A stretch of 64,000 nt of DNA, from assembly GCA_036320915.1 (NCBI GenBank), contig JAXBDG010000001.1, positions 1,922,001-1,986,000 on the forward strand, given 5' to 3'. The notes beneath the pieces are model-generated. The model worked only from the letters and a program-made list of their open reading frames with translations, did no database searches and was not told the DNA's origin. Of this stretch, positions 30,641 to 42,025 are shown piece by piece; the stretch's first letter is position 1; each line of letters opens with the position of its first letter. The stretch is from Linnemannia elongata (lineage: Eukaryota; Mortierellomycota; Mortierellomycetes; Mortierellales; Mortierellaceae). Both the position numbers and the translations under genes were made by a program.

Positions 30641-33600
30641 TGCTTTCCTTACCCTGGCATCCTTTGATTCCCTTCTTTCGTTCTCCGTGTTTATCAAATG
30701 AAAAATGTAATAAGGACCGAAAAAAGGGGGATATGTAGTTTCTCTGGACAATGCGCAATCCTCTATATTGTGGTAAAAAGTTACCGCTATTGGTCCTCAC
30801 CCTGGGCCTTTGACGGAAGGATAGGATGAGACACAGCAACGACGACAACCACAGTCAGGCACAACAGGCACTTACTAAGTCATTCAGGAACGCCTTTTGG
30901 TGCTTTTGGTGAATGTCTCAACTGAATTACTTGATCGATTATTGATTGATCAATTAGTCGAAATATCACTGAGACAGAACAGACACGAACGCGTTGTCTC
31001 ATTCTTTTCATTGTTGAACAATTGGAAACATTACGACTGAACGACAAGAACAACAACAACCGCCACGAGTTGCCTCCATTACTTGAAGCAATTGAACGCT
31101 GCACAATGGCCAACGGCTTGCCACTTTTGCACTCTTCATTCTCATTTCTCGCTGCAACCCCTCATTTGGACAACTTGCCACCTCGATCCAATTCTTTGTG
31201 CCTCTCTATCATCCTCCTCAGGCATCCAAATACAAACGACAAAGAAGAAGCTTTATTCCCTTCTGTCGACGGGCCCCTACTCACTCTAATCTGGCCACAA
31301 AGAAAAAAAAATTGTCCCTGGAATGTTGCCTTGCCTCTTTTTTTCTCACTCTGATAGTAAATGCCAATGATCCTTAAAGGAAACGTAGACCTTCCTTTTT
31401 CATTTTCTTATCCTTCCTCTGTTCTGAGCCTTCGTTCTCACAGTCCTCGAAAAGTAGCCCAATGATGGAACTTGTCGTTCTCGATAGCCTTTTCGTTCAT
31501 ATATCTGAATGAGGAGCACAAGGCCAACGACAATGAAGAGTCTGCATGTCGGTTGTCGTCTTTGTGTTTAACACAGATGAGGCATTCATAATCAGTTTAC
31601 CTCTTGCTCTCATCCACACTTCACAATCATCCGCGCAATTCTCCACTCTTCGCCCTCTTTGTTCTTTATCGATGGACTACTTTCATTACACTCATCCTCA
31701 CTCTAATGAGCCATCGATTGTTCCACTGTTTATGTATGTCCAATTGTCCGCTGGACGAACAGATAGACCGACAGGGTCACAAAAAAAGTCAGAAGTTAAT
31801 CCAAAAATGAAGACGGCATATATGGGCATGGAGGATGTAATCGCCATTCTGGTTGGTTCATTCTTTTCTATCCTTCATTTTTTAACAGGCATGCCGTGCT
31901 CTCACCAAAAAACAACAACTCCTTCTGTCTCGTCTCTCTGCTGCTATATCTTGTGTCCCATTCATTTGTTTGTATACATAACCCCCAAAGGCCTGCAGAG
32001 AAAAGTAAGGCGGGATAAAATGCTGTCCATCCCGACGCCCTGCAAGTCCAACCAACCCAACCCAACCGACCCCCCAAATGCAATTTACAGAATTTGCAGA
32101 TGGGAAATGACAAAATGGAAGGAGAAAAAGAAAAATCAGTGGTGAGCAGACAACCAGCCTTACGCCGCACGACACTACAACCTGCGCCCTACTCTTACCC
32201 TGCCTTTTGTTTTCTCTCCCTCTGACCTCTATTGCTTATTATTCCACTCCGAGGGAGTGTGTGCGGGGATATGTACTCTGTTTGATTGCAACACCAATTT
32301 TCTCGCCACCCACACACAAAGATAACCATAGGAGTTCATCCGGTGGTGGCAGCCATTGTCAAGTTGCCCTTTTGTACCCTCTTTCCTGGACCCTGACCAT
32401 TTTCATTTTATATGTTCATTTCCTTCATATGAGGTTTTCGCACTAGTCGAGATGAGTCTGTAGCGTGGATACATTAACCTTGAGAAGTGACATGCGACAA
32501 AAATGTACATTTTCGGGTAGTTCATCTCGTTTGTTTATCTTTGCCTTTGTTTTCCTGGGATATGGTTCTGTGAGTTACCAAGGAAGAACCTAGACCTCTT
32601 AGACTAACTCCCCCCCCCTTCCAGTCAACCGACTGGCACGCCCCTGGATTACTCGTTTTTGTTGAAGGTTGTTGATGAGGGAAGGAGATTCAATTTGCTC
32701 ACTTTGTTTGTGGCAAAAAAAAGTTGCTGGCTCTCAACAAAAGAACAACAACAACACACACAAACGCACGCGCTCTCATCATTTGGCTTGGTTTGGTTTT
32801 CAGTCAATACTTTTCTCATATAGTACACGCACACACGCACTCGCTTTTTGATCACTCCCAGGTCCATACAGCACACCATACAACCACACAGACTTCGCCT
32901 CCAAGTTCAAGCTCCAAGCTCCAAGCATACCACACGCTCACTTTTTTCCTTGATAAAACGAGAGAGAAAGTTCAGCGGGGATATGCAGAGCTCGAATAGT
33001 AGAACAACTGTTAGCGCAATAATTGCAAGCAAAAAAGGAGGTTAATGAAGGGAAGACAAAGGGGGAAAAAAGATGTTATCGTAGATTGCGTGCTGCCATA
33101 ATTGACCACAAAGGATGTGAATGTGTGTGTGAGCTACACTAGCGGGATAGGAGGTTATTTTGTTGATTTGTTGTTGAGCAGGAATAGGGAAATAAAAAGA
33201 GACAGGATGACCATGCCGTTCCCTCGTATTAGAGGCGTCCCTTTTGTTTTGTTTGGAGGTGGGTGGTATAGAGGAGAAAGGAGGAGGAGAATAAAGAAAG
33301 ATCAAGGCCCTGCAGGTGTGCCCTTCATCTAAAAGTATCCATGCAAGATGACCGCCGGGAAGAGCGGGGTGATTAGAGGAGAAGGTATAGAAAGGAGGAA
33401 TGGGAGCGATAGAGTAGAGTACCTAATAGCCCTATTCAGAGTTGAAAAAAGATTTCTGTTCGTTTTCCATCTTTGGGAATCGTACATAGGGATTGAAGCT
33501 GTTCGTTTCCCAAACATGGAAAACGGACAGAAATCTTTTTTCAACTCTGAATAGGCCTAATGTGTCACAAAAACCTGGCATGCTGACGGAGGATGCAGGT

Positions 33601-34709
33601 CGCATGGTGTGGTATGGTATGGTATATTGATCTTGAGGTGGTATTTCTGTTCCAGGCACGAGCGAGCGAAACGCGCATGGTCCTCCCGTCTCTTTCATCG
33701 TTCCAGAATCCCCCTCTTTACTCCTATTCGGACGTTTTCGTCCCATCTGTAGACCAAAGTTCATTTGGCTCTTGTATTGTTGGCCTTGCGCCAAGTTGTA
33801 TAGGTCAATAATGGACGAAAGAGAACAGAAAAGAAAAGGAAGAACGACAGATCAAGACAACGTGCGCACTTCTGTGGCATGTCGGCTAGTAAGCTAGGCC
33901 CTGTTTCAGATGCACATAAATCAGCAATCGAGTGAGTGACCAATCCTCACGCACCTCTTCCCGTCCTTACTTCTGCACTCCTACGCCCCTATACCCCTAT
34001 ACCCTTGTTCCTGCCCTGGTCTGGCTTTCAGCCCCTGTATAATATCCATTCACGCCAGTATTACTCCTTTCCCATTGTCCTTCTCTGACATCTTCGAAAT
34101 TCAGGCGCAACAACAAAAATGCATCATAAATTGGGCCTCATCCCCTCTCTCACTACTAGCGTAGTTTTGTGCTATTTTTTCTTGTCATTCGACCAGATAG
34201 GGGACCAAGGGAAAAAAGGGGTCCCTGACTCTGTTTCTCTCATAGTCACCCCTGGGCTTTTCCCTCTAAAGCATGACGTTGGTCAATTCGCACTGCCACC
34301 ATTATTACCATTTCATTGTTCAATTTGAAGGTGACGGTGAGGGGGTGACCCTTGCGTTTTGACTTTATGACACATTGCGTATACATTCAATTAAGTGGTG
34401 GCAAAATCTGGCAAGACATGGAAATGGAATTGAGCTGCGGGGTTGTAGGCGTAGGTAGGGACAAGGAAGAGGTAGGATGTGGCAGTCCAAAGTTCCAAAG
34501 GGAGGATCAGTCGGAGAGCACCATAATTTCGTTCATAGACACCTGTACACATTGACAATCGACACGCAATCTACCCTGGCAGGATTACGTTTTGTTAAGT
34601 GTATCAATATCGCTTTATTTGAGGCCGGAAAATATTCTTGCGTGCCCTTGTTCGTTTCTCAATTAGATGGTTTGGAGAGGGACAGAGAAAGGGGGGGTTG
34701 GAAAGCACG
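30641..34709. other. Gene-poor 4-kb spacer
   Basis: No coding region is convincing. The longest open frame (31546-32145, plus) has no domain and erratic composition. The only structured item is the foldback hairpin at 33431-33555. Confidence 0.5.
33431..33555. repeat. Foldback element: 49-bp arms around a 27-nt loop
   Basis: 33431-33479 (starting CCTATTCAGAGTTGAAAAAA) is the near-perfect reverse complement of 33507-33555; mismatches are few and central-proximal. The similarity extends outward weakly, and AAT occurs next to both extended ends, a possible 3-bp duplication. No ORF. It resembles a foldback MITE or a long hairpin. Confidence 0.8.
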
Positions 34710-36370
34710 TTAATACAGCTTGGTATAGATTGGGAGCAGCGCCGACAGTTGGACATGCTGACGACAGAGAGGGCACTCAGGCTATTATGAATTGATTGAA
34801 TGTAGACGACGCGATTCCAGGGGTTAGCTATAGTTCCTTCTAACGCGTTCGTTCTTTTAGCTCTTCTGCTGTTCATGCGATAGGTTAGACTCAATTGGCC
34901 TAAAACGACTTGAAATGGGGGGGCCACTTGCCTTATTCTGGCACCACTCACGGATACAGGTCCAACAGAACAAATGTCCACATGGGGTTGCAGTCGTGTT
35001 AGTCCTTGGATCCAAGCACAGGGTGCACTTGCGTACATTTGCCTGTGCGGTCGTCTGTTGGAAATCTTCTTCCTCTTCCTCTTCCTCCTCCTCCTCCTGT
35101 TGTTGAAGCTGCAAGGCCGCACCCTTCTCGCCAAGAGTGTTACCCGCAGCCAAGGCAGCGGCCGAAGCCTTTTCCTGGGCCTCTACAGCCAACTGTCGGC
35201 GCCATTGGAAGAGCTGGATCGCCAACTGAATAACGATCAACACTCCCAGGACTTCATATCCTGACCGTTCCTCGCCGGGTGACAACTTCCTGTTAAAGAT
35301 GTACCGAATTCCTGTCACACGCTTCGAGAAGCTATAGTAGGCGCCAAAGAAGTAAAAGACAGCAAGGTGGGCCGAATGTCCATGGGTTTTGAAAAAGTTC
35401 TGGAAGGTTGGAAGCCAGTTATGGACAAAGGTCTTGAGTTTTATCATTGCTGCCGAGGGCTCCTTCTTGGGTTCTGCATCTGAGAGTGCAGCATCTAGCC
35501 TGTGTCCCTGGTGGTGGTTGTGTCGCTGGGGTTGTTGGGGTTTTGTGCGCCTCCTCAGTTCCTGTGCTCCCTTGGAGTAGAGGTATGGGACCAACACATG
35601 CCAAAACACAAGTGCCGACCGACGCTATTTCGTGGTTGGAGGAAAGCACAGATTGCCAGTGTTACGAAGATGTGCGACTTATTTAGACGAATCTCCGGCA
35701 GCACCAATTACCTCCGCATTCTGCGGACTTGCACTTAAAACGTAAACTTACAGGAAGTGAAGGAAAGGTACCAGAGGAACTGTTGATCTGCATGATATCG
35801 CAGTACTCCTCTCCGAGTGTTTGTGTCCCGAGCAACGTCGTCAATGTGTAGTAGCAAAGATCCGAGAACACTTCCACCTCTGTCTGGTACATGTGCTGTG
35901 TGCGACTTCCTATGTGACAGTTTCGATCAAATAAATGATCGGTTAGCGTTCACCTTAGTAATAAAGGGGCTGGCTTTCACTCTTCCAGGTTTTCAATGCT
36001 TGTTCGTTCCGATCGGTTGGGTGCAGGGTGCAACATACCAAAGATCTCACGGACTGCATCCTTGACCTGATCTTTCAAGATCTGTTGGTAATATGAATCC
36101 TTTTGGTTGGCACGGACTAAAGCGAACAAATAAATGGGTCAAACAGTCAGTAAGCTGATTGATACCATTCGATATGAGCGGAACGATCGAGATCTTGAGT
36201 GCCTTACTGATATCGGGTTGAGATGCACTAGGGAGTGACAGATTGAATCGAGGAGGAGGAGGGGAGTTTCCTTGGGCTCCAGGTCCAGCCGAGGCCGAGG
36301 AAGCAGTGCTTACGACCGCCGTGTGTGACCTGTCTGCGGAGTTTGACGACGGCTGGCTTGGAGTCGACAT
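34710..36370 (-). CDS. PEX10: Peroxisome biogenesis RING ubiquitin ligase PEX10
   Basis: Five exons: 36370-36208, 36116-36039, 35909-35752, 35624-34932 and 34781-34710 give 387 residues. PEX10 is a peroxisomal-membrane E3 that, with PEX2 and PEX12, ubiquitylates the PEX5 receptor for recycling. The N-terminal domain shows PDIIRANQKDSYYQQILKDQ and EEYCDIMQI. Hydrophobic helices follow (AVFYFFGAYYSF; LGVLIVIQLAIQLF), then a Gln/Glu-rich linker with ten consecutive Glu. The C3HC4 RING uses C333, C336, C348, H350, C353, C356, C367 and C370. The last two Cys lie in exon 5. The intron before it starts GCAAGT, a non-canonical GC donor; without removal, translation adds 24 residues and stops, losing C367 and C370. 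It is divergent from TIM23. Confidence 0.95.
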
Positions 36371-36921
36371 GGTGAGTAAGTGTGAGTGATGAGAACTAGT
36401 AAAGCGACGCCGATTGTCCGTGAGAAGAGGTCTTTAAAGCAATAGGAGGTGTGAAGGAAGGATGGTGAGGATGAGGGTAGTTTTGAGTGGAGAAGGAGAG
36501 AAAGGTGGGTGTAGGCTAGTTCTTACTTTGAGGGTGAGCCGGCCTTCATTTTCACTTGCACGAAGTAACGGCTGGGTGAAGGGTGAATGCCGATATCATG
36601 TGACATCGGTAAGTGACTGTCATCGAAGAGAAAAGAACGGAAAACAAATCACCATTTGAGGTGACAGCGAGCGACTCAACTGCCCCCCCGCTTCTCCTTC
36701 CCCCAACGTTCTCCGATTGTTCTTTTTCTTCCTGCCTTCTCATTCATTGACTCTTCTCTTCTTCCTTCCTCCTCGACCTTTACTCTCTCTCTGACTCCCG
36801 CCGACACCTCTAGACCCTTCAGGAGCAAGCAAAACACTCGAAGCAAGCAAGCCAGTCCTCGTCCCAGCATCAACTTACTAGATCAGTCTCTCACCAGCAC
36901 CCACCACATAATATACACATA
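36371..36921. promoter_or_regulatory. Bidirectional promoter region, PEX10/TIM23
   Basis: 551 bp separates the two start codons. It is GA-rich on the PEX10 side and CT-rich on the TIM23 side. I see no clear TATA box. Shared regulation is possible but not shown. Confidence 0.5.
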
Positions 36922-37936
36922 ATGTCCCACCACACCACTAATATCGAGGAGGAAGAGACCTTTGCTCCCATCTATGCCAACCAGGAGGACTTCAACCCCA
37001 ACGACACCGTCAGCTCCTTCCTCAACACCTCATACGACCCCACCCGTCTGCACCCCCTGGCCGGCCTCGGTGGTGGACTCGACTACCTCAACCTCGAGGA
37101 CAACGAGGGTCTCCCAGGCACACAGAACGGCATCGTGCCAAGCAGAGGCTGGTCCGATGACCTTACCTACGGAACTGGTGTCGCCTACATTACTGGTAAG
37201 CACCTCTCTCTTTTCAGAAAAGAAAGACGACGAAAAGGGGAAGCCTGCAGGAGGAAGGCAGACTTGATATGTGCTGAGCAAGGCTTTTGTACAAAACGGC
37301 CGATCCGAAAAAGTATGGGGTGACTAATATTGATTCTTGGTTGACTACTCGATAGCTCTGAGCATGGGAGGAGCCTTTGGATTCTATGAGGGCCTCCGTT
37401 CTTCCCCAAGCCCTGCCTTCAAGATCCGTCTCAACACTGTCTTGAACGGCATGACCCGTCGTGGACCTTTCATCGGAAACTCGGCCGGTGTCATGGGTAA
37501 GAGACCTGATCAGTGCTTACTTTTGATTAAAAGGAAGAGAAGGAGATACAGGAACAGGTTTTTGAACCAAGTGTGCTAATTCCTCCTTTTTTGCTTGTTG
37601 CTTGCTCTTTCTCTCGTAATAGCTTTGATGTACAACGGAGTCAACGGTATCATTGGCAAGGCTCGTGGCTACCACGACCCCTTGAACTCGGTTGCTGCTG
37701 GTGCCATTACCGGTGCTGTCTTCAAATCGACCGGTAAGCCCTCTCACATTTCTCCTTTTCCGTTGACACCCGAATCGCACGGACTCACACAGTACATGGA
37801 ACGGAATTCGCTCTAACCTATCATCCGTCTCTCCATTTCCATCATTTTAGCTGGTTTGCGTGCCGCTGGATCAGCAGGAGGTGTTTGCGCAGTGGCGGCT
37901 GGTATCTGGGCCTTTGGCAGAGAGAAGTTCATGTAA
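36922..37936 (+). CDS. TIM23: Mitochondrial import inner membrane translocase subunit TIM23
   Basis: Four exons: 36922-37195, 37356-37496, 37623-37733 and 37851-37936 give 203 residues. TIM23 forms the presequence import channel of the inner membrane. The N-terminal ~95 residues are the acidic intermembrane-space domain (EEEETFAPIYANQEDFNPND, then LHPLAGLGGGLDYLNLED). The C-terminal Tim17/Tim22/Tim23 domain contains four helices with Gly-rich signatures: ALSMGGAFGFYEGLR, RRGPFIGNSAGVMALMYNG, DPLNSVAAGAITGAVFKS and AGLRAAGSAGGVCAVAAG. All three introns are phase 1, with GTAAG donors and TAG acceptors. Length suits the family. It converges with the Alba-like gene, 235 bp away. Confidence 0.96.
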
Positions 37937-38171
37937 AATCCCCTCCCCTCCCTCCTTCCCTGCCAAAACTAGCACCTTTTTAGATCGGGATAACACACTT
38001 TCCCATTAGTTGTCTTTTTATCGCATTATCCACCCTTTTTCATTTTTTGCTTGCTTTCTTCCATGTTGTTCTACTCAAAGAAATAGAAAAGCTGTACAAT
38101 ACACATATTCAAACCATCTACCAAGACTTTCACTACAACATTTTGTGAGAATGAATTGTTTATATTGAGGT

Positions 38172-39713
38172 CTACGACCGAGGGGGACGTTTCTCGAGGG
38201 GAATATATCCTTGTCCTCGATGCATTCGGAACTGAAGACAACTCTTGTTTCCTCCAAACCCATCCTGGGTCGTGAACGTTCGTATTTCTGTGACACAGGA
38301 GCCAAGGACAAGATGAAGAGGTGTTAGACAGGACTCTCAGGTATCATGGAAGAATCACAACGCTGGCTTCATTTGTTAAAGTGGGAGGGGTACCTTGATA
38401 TCCTATGCCTTGTAGCCCAGCCCGAAGGACGAGTGCAATGATGTCTGGGATCGCTGCCTCCATGCCAATCAGAGTTATCTCTTCGTGTTCTTTCAAAGAT
38501 CGCACGATCTATTCGTAAGATCAAAAAAAGCAAGCAGTTGGTGCAAAGTGAAGGCGTAAGTTAGTATATCCGGATATAAAGCAGAAAATTGCAGCGACAA
38601 CAGAGAATCTAAGGACGAAGCAAGCAACGAAACACATACCCAGTCGAGGTAGGCGTCAGATCCTTGTTCCATGGTAGATACTCCATCCTTGACCACATGT
38701 CGTACTGGAAGGATGACATCTGTGAGACAGATAAATGCGGTCGCTTCCATTCCTGGGATAATGTCGTTTGCAGAGGCTGTACCTGCATTCGAGGATCCTC
38801 CTGCATTTGCCAACCCATTGGCGGCGCTGTTGCTGTTGATCGATCCTGAACCTGCGTGGTCGATTGACCCCTTGCGCGTCTTTGCATTTGTTGTAGATGT
38901 GTGAGATCCTTGCGCAGACGTCTTGGAGAACGATCCAGACCGGCCTTGCGGAGGTGGCTTCGCTCCTGACGCTGCCGCAGTTGCCGCAGAGTTGTTGTCT
39001 CGTTGTTGAAGCTGATGCTGGTGCTTCCCTGATCCATGTGCCGAAGAAGATCCTTGTGCAGCAGAGGTTGTTGTTGGCGTATTTGAGGATGATGACGATG
39101 ACCGAATTTGCTCTTTGTTCAAAGAACGGCCTGTCTGCGCATTGGCATTCTTGTTCCTCCGAGAGTTGTTATTAAGGGTAGGGTTGTGAAGGTCGCTGTT
39201 GCCGCCATGGTTACCGGACTGCTGACCTGATCCTGTTGTTGAAAGTACTTGTTGTGGCTGCTGTTGTTGAGGGTGTGGGTGTCGAGACTTGTTGCTATGG
39301 GGCCCGTTATTCCGTTGCTGCGGATCTCGCTTCTGGTGGGATGTTTGATCGGATTTCTGGTGTCCTCTTTCTCCTCCGTTCTGGTGATGCTGGTGCTGGT
39401 TTAATTGTTGAACGTTCTCTTGTCGTGGCGGTCCACGGTTCTGTTGCTTCTGTTGAGGCCTCGGCTTGTTATTATGTACAGAAGAGTCCTTAATATCGCC
39501 GTTCGATCGAGTTTTGAGTGTATCAGAAGGTTGGTTTAATAACGAAGACGAAGACGACGACGACGACGACGGTGTTGGAACGGTGTCAGGAATAGGTGCG
39601 GCACCTCCAGTCTGAGGAAGGAGGTGTGGCGGCGGCGGAGGCTGCTTGGAGACGTTGAATGATGGAATGAATTCTTTGGCGGTTGCCTTGAGTGACATTG
39701 ATCCGGTCGTCAT
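38172..39713 (-). CDS. PAM2-like, Q/N-rich disordered protein with C-terminal Alba-like domain
   Basis: Three exons: 39713-38640, 38508-38394 and 38287-38172 give 434 residues, joined in frame by GTATGT/TAG and GTACCC/CAG introns. Residues 7-18 (SLKATAKEFIPS) fit the PAM2 pattern L-x-x-x-A-x-x-F-x-P that binds the MLLE domain of poly(A)-binding protein, with two consensus positions changed. Residues about 20-330 are extremely Gln/Asn/Ser/His-rich and disordered. The last ~110 residues (from AFICLTDVILPVRHVVKDG) look folded: DWIVRSLKEHEEITLIGMEAAIPDIIALVLRAG and IRTFTTQDGFGGNKSCLQF recall Alba-type RNA-binding domains. An RNA-granule or translation role is inferred. The Alba call is from pattern only. 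Confidence 0.6.
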
Positions 39714-40363
39714 GCGAGGTGAAGAAGAAAAGAGAAAAAAAAAAAAAAAAAACTCTCACCATCTCTTATTCCCTTTTTCTATTCCTCCACTGCCCTTGCG
39801 CAGGTATGTGTGTGTGTATGCGAATCGTGAGAGAAGCACCAGAAAAAGCAGTCTTATTTTGCGCTTGTAGCTTGCGGACAGGCATGCCAATCAAACATGC
39901 ACGATTGCGGGTGGGGAAGGGGTAGTGGTGGATTCAGGTAAGGGGGAGGGAGGGATCGGGGGTAAAAGAAAAAAAACACTTATACCCCGCATCGCTTGTT
40001 GGTAGTACATGGGTGAAATTTGAGGGCAAGGGGTGCTGCTGTTCGAAAAGATAGAAGTAAAGAGTACTTGTACTGTGCCTTCTTTGCTAGATTCATTTTT
40101 AAAAGGTCTTTGATACCGCCTATCAAACAAGAGATATCAGTCAGAGACGTTGGGTGATGTTGCCACCAAATCGTGATCAGTAATGCCCAGAACATCTCCT
40201 TCATCTCGGAAGAACTTTCGTACACGCGCACAGGTACAGAACAACCCCCGCACAGTAAAAAAGAGATCGCTCACACACACAACAAAGATTTAAATGAATG
40301 GATGCAAATTATGTTTTTATGAATGTTTGTAATGGGTGAGTGAGCGTGCGGAGTGATGTGATA
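39714..40363. other. Spacer between Alba-like gene and Cys-rich membrane protein gene
   Basis: 650 bp, with an A18 run near 39734. No gene is supported. Confidence 0.45.
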
Positions 40364-42025
40364 TTAAAAGCGCTTGGGAGCGGCGGTGACAGGATTGGAG
40401 GCAAACCCTGCGGGTAAGTTCCTTTTGGCTTGAAGAGGCGTCGAAGATGGGTCGACCAACTGAGGCACCGAGGCACTATGCCTCAACATCGATTGCCGGT
40501 GAGGGACGGTCAAGGACGGGAGGCGCTCTGCACCCGACTGAATGACAAGCGGAGATCCTAAGGAGCTGGAAGGGCGGAGCGGAGGTGAATTTGGACGGCT
40601 GGAATGAGGGAGGTCGCTAAGGACGACCGAGTCGCGCAGGTGGTTGGGATGGTTGCCCGAGTAGTCCATCAACGAGTCCAAGGACATCGAAGGGGCCATG
40701 ACGGTGGCAGATGACATTCTGTTGTTCTGTGAGTAGGTCATCATCGGAGGGACGATCCTGTCAGAGTACATGGTAGGTGGGGGTGGAGGTGATCTGGAGG
40801 CGACGAATGGCAAAGGTGCAGATCGGAACTCGGTCTGATGAGGGGAATTGTGGGCTGCTGGCGACAGGTTGCTTGGGGCACGAGAGAAAGTTTGAGACCG
40901 CGATATCCTCAGGTCCTGTCCGAGGGGAGGGGAGAGGGAAGAAAAGGAGGAGGGACCTTGCGCAGGAACAGAGAAAGGAGCCATGGGCACGGGGTCGACT
41001 TTATCGATAGAGTTGAGCTCAGGGCTTGAACTCAACTCGGACATGGGGTGGTTGTCTTTAGTATGGCCAGCAGAGCCACTGCTCAACAAGTCCATCGAGA
41101 TCCTGCTATCGTTGAGTTTGTGGCGGAAGGGGTTGGACAGGGACATGTCACTGCCCTGGTCCGGATGCGAATAAGGAGAAAAGTGAGGGGAAGACACGGG
41201 CGTTCCTAAGGGCGAGATGTCAGACAACGCAGAGGAGGACTGGACAACGTGTTCAGGCATATAGTGGCTGCCGGTGAACTTGGATGGTTTCCGCATAATG
41301 GACGAATCAGACTGGTTGCTACTGGCATTCGATACCTCCTTGACAGAAGGCATGCTCCTGTTGTTGGTCTTTTCATCGCCATTGTTGTCGTCGTCGCCTG
41401 CCGCGCTGCCGCCTGTCTTGTCGGAAGCCCAGGCCACAGAAGATTTGGTCCAGTGCGTAACAGTCCGCACAATGCATCCGATCAGAGCAAGGGCAACAAC
41501 AGCCCCTGCCGCCATGATAATGATCAAGACTGGGCTGAGGCCCTCCTTATGTGTGCCAAAGGGGTCTTCTCCCAGCGAAATGATGTGGTTATTGTTGACA
41601 GGGAGAGGTTGTCGCGCAGCAGAATCAGTGATGTTGGTGCAGACATTGCGCTTGGAATCGCACTGGCCCGCATAGCAGGGCACTTCTTTTGAGCAATAGT
41701 TCAGGAGACAGGTCTTGCCCACCAGGTACTCATAGTCTCTACAAGTGTCCGATTCGCGAGTCTTGTCAAAGTTGCAGCCGAGAGTATACATGCGGACCGG
41801 GTTGGGCATCAGGGTGATATAAGACTTGTTGTTGGGCTCGCATTGACACACTCGGTCGACACAGGGAATCTTGGACGGACATGGGTTGTCGTCTGAGCAG
41901 AAGAGAAAGTCTTTGATACAGGACTTGTTGTCGTAGATCGATTGTGAGGGATCGCAGTTGGGTTGGTTGGGGTTGCCGCTCTCGTTGTCGATGTTGTCGA
42001 GTAAAGGTAATGTGAGTTGAACCAT
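40364..42025 (-). CDS. Cys-rich single-pass membrane protein, unknown function
   Basis: One exon, 553 residues; I do not recognise the family. Residues 24-129 contain 14 cysteines in short spacings (for example CVDRVCQC, CYAGQCDSKRNVC), typical of a disulphide-rich ectodomain. Residues 163-186 (LSPVLIIIMAAGAVVALALIGCIV) form one membrane helix followed by basic residues, so the Cys-rich part should be outside and the tail inside. The ~365-residue tail is Ser/Pro-rich and disordered, with many possible phosphorylation and SH3-type sites (RSPPPPPTMYS). No N-terminal signal peptide is present: the protein opens MVQLTLPLLDNIDNE. Either it inserts by a reverse signal anchor or an upstream exon with the signal is missed. 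I found no such exon within 200 bp. A surface sensor role is speculation. Confidence 0.75.
   Translation of the reverse strand: MVQLTLPLLDNIDNESGNPNQPNCDPSQSIYDNKSCIKDFLFCSDDNPCPSKIPCVDRVCQCEPNNKSYITLMPNPVRMYTLGCNFDKTRESDTCRDYEYLVGKTCLLNYCSKEVPCYAGQCDSKRNVCTNITDSAARQPLPVNNNHIISLGEDPFGTHKEGLSPVLIIIMAAGAVVALALIGCIVRTVTHWTKSSVAWASDKTGGSAAGDDDNNGDEKTNNRSMPSVKEVSNASSNQSDSSIMRKPSKFTGSHYMPEHVVQSSSALSDISPLGTPVSSPHFSPYSHPDQGSDMSLSNPFRHKLNDSRISMDLLSSGSAGHTKDNHPMSELSSSPELNSIDKVDPVPMAPFSVPAQGPSSFSSLSPPLGQDLRISRSQTFSRAPSNLSPAAHNSPHQTEFRSAPLPFVASRSPPPPPTMYSDRIVPPMMTYSQNNRMSSATVMAPSMSLDSLMDYSGNHPNHLRDSVVLSDLPHSSRPNSPPLRPSSSLGSPLVIQSGAERLPSLTVPHRQSMLRHSASVPQLVDPSSTPLQAKRNLPAGFASNPVTAAPKRF

Noticed and set aside
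31546..32145. 199-residue open frame with hydrophobic stretches
   Set aside because: Irregular composition, no family signature and no supported promoter. The hydrophobic runs come from T-rich DNA.
34857..34931. PEX10 reading straight through to the stop at 34857
   Set aside because: It would lose the last two RING cysteines. Splicing the GC-AG intron restores PECPLCRQ exactly where the family has it.
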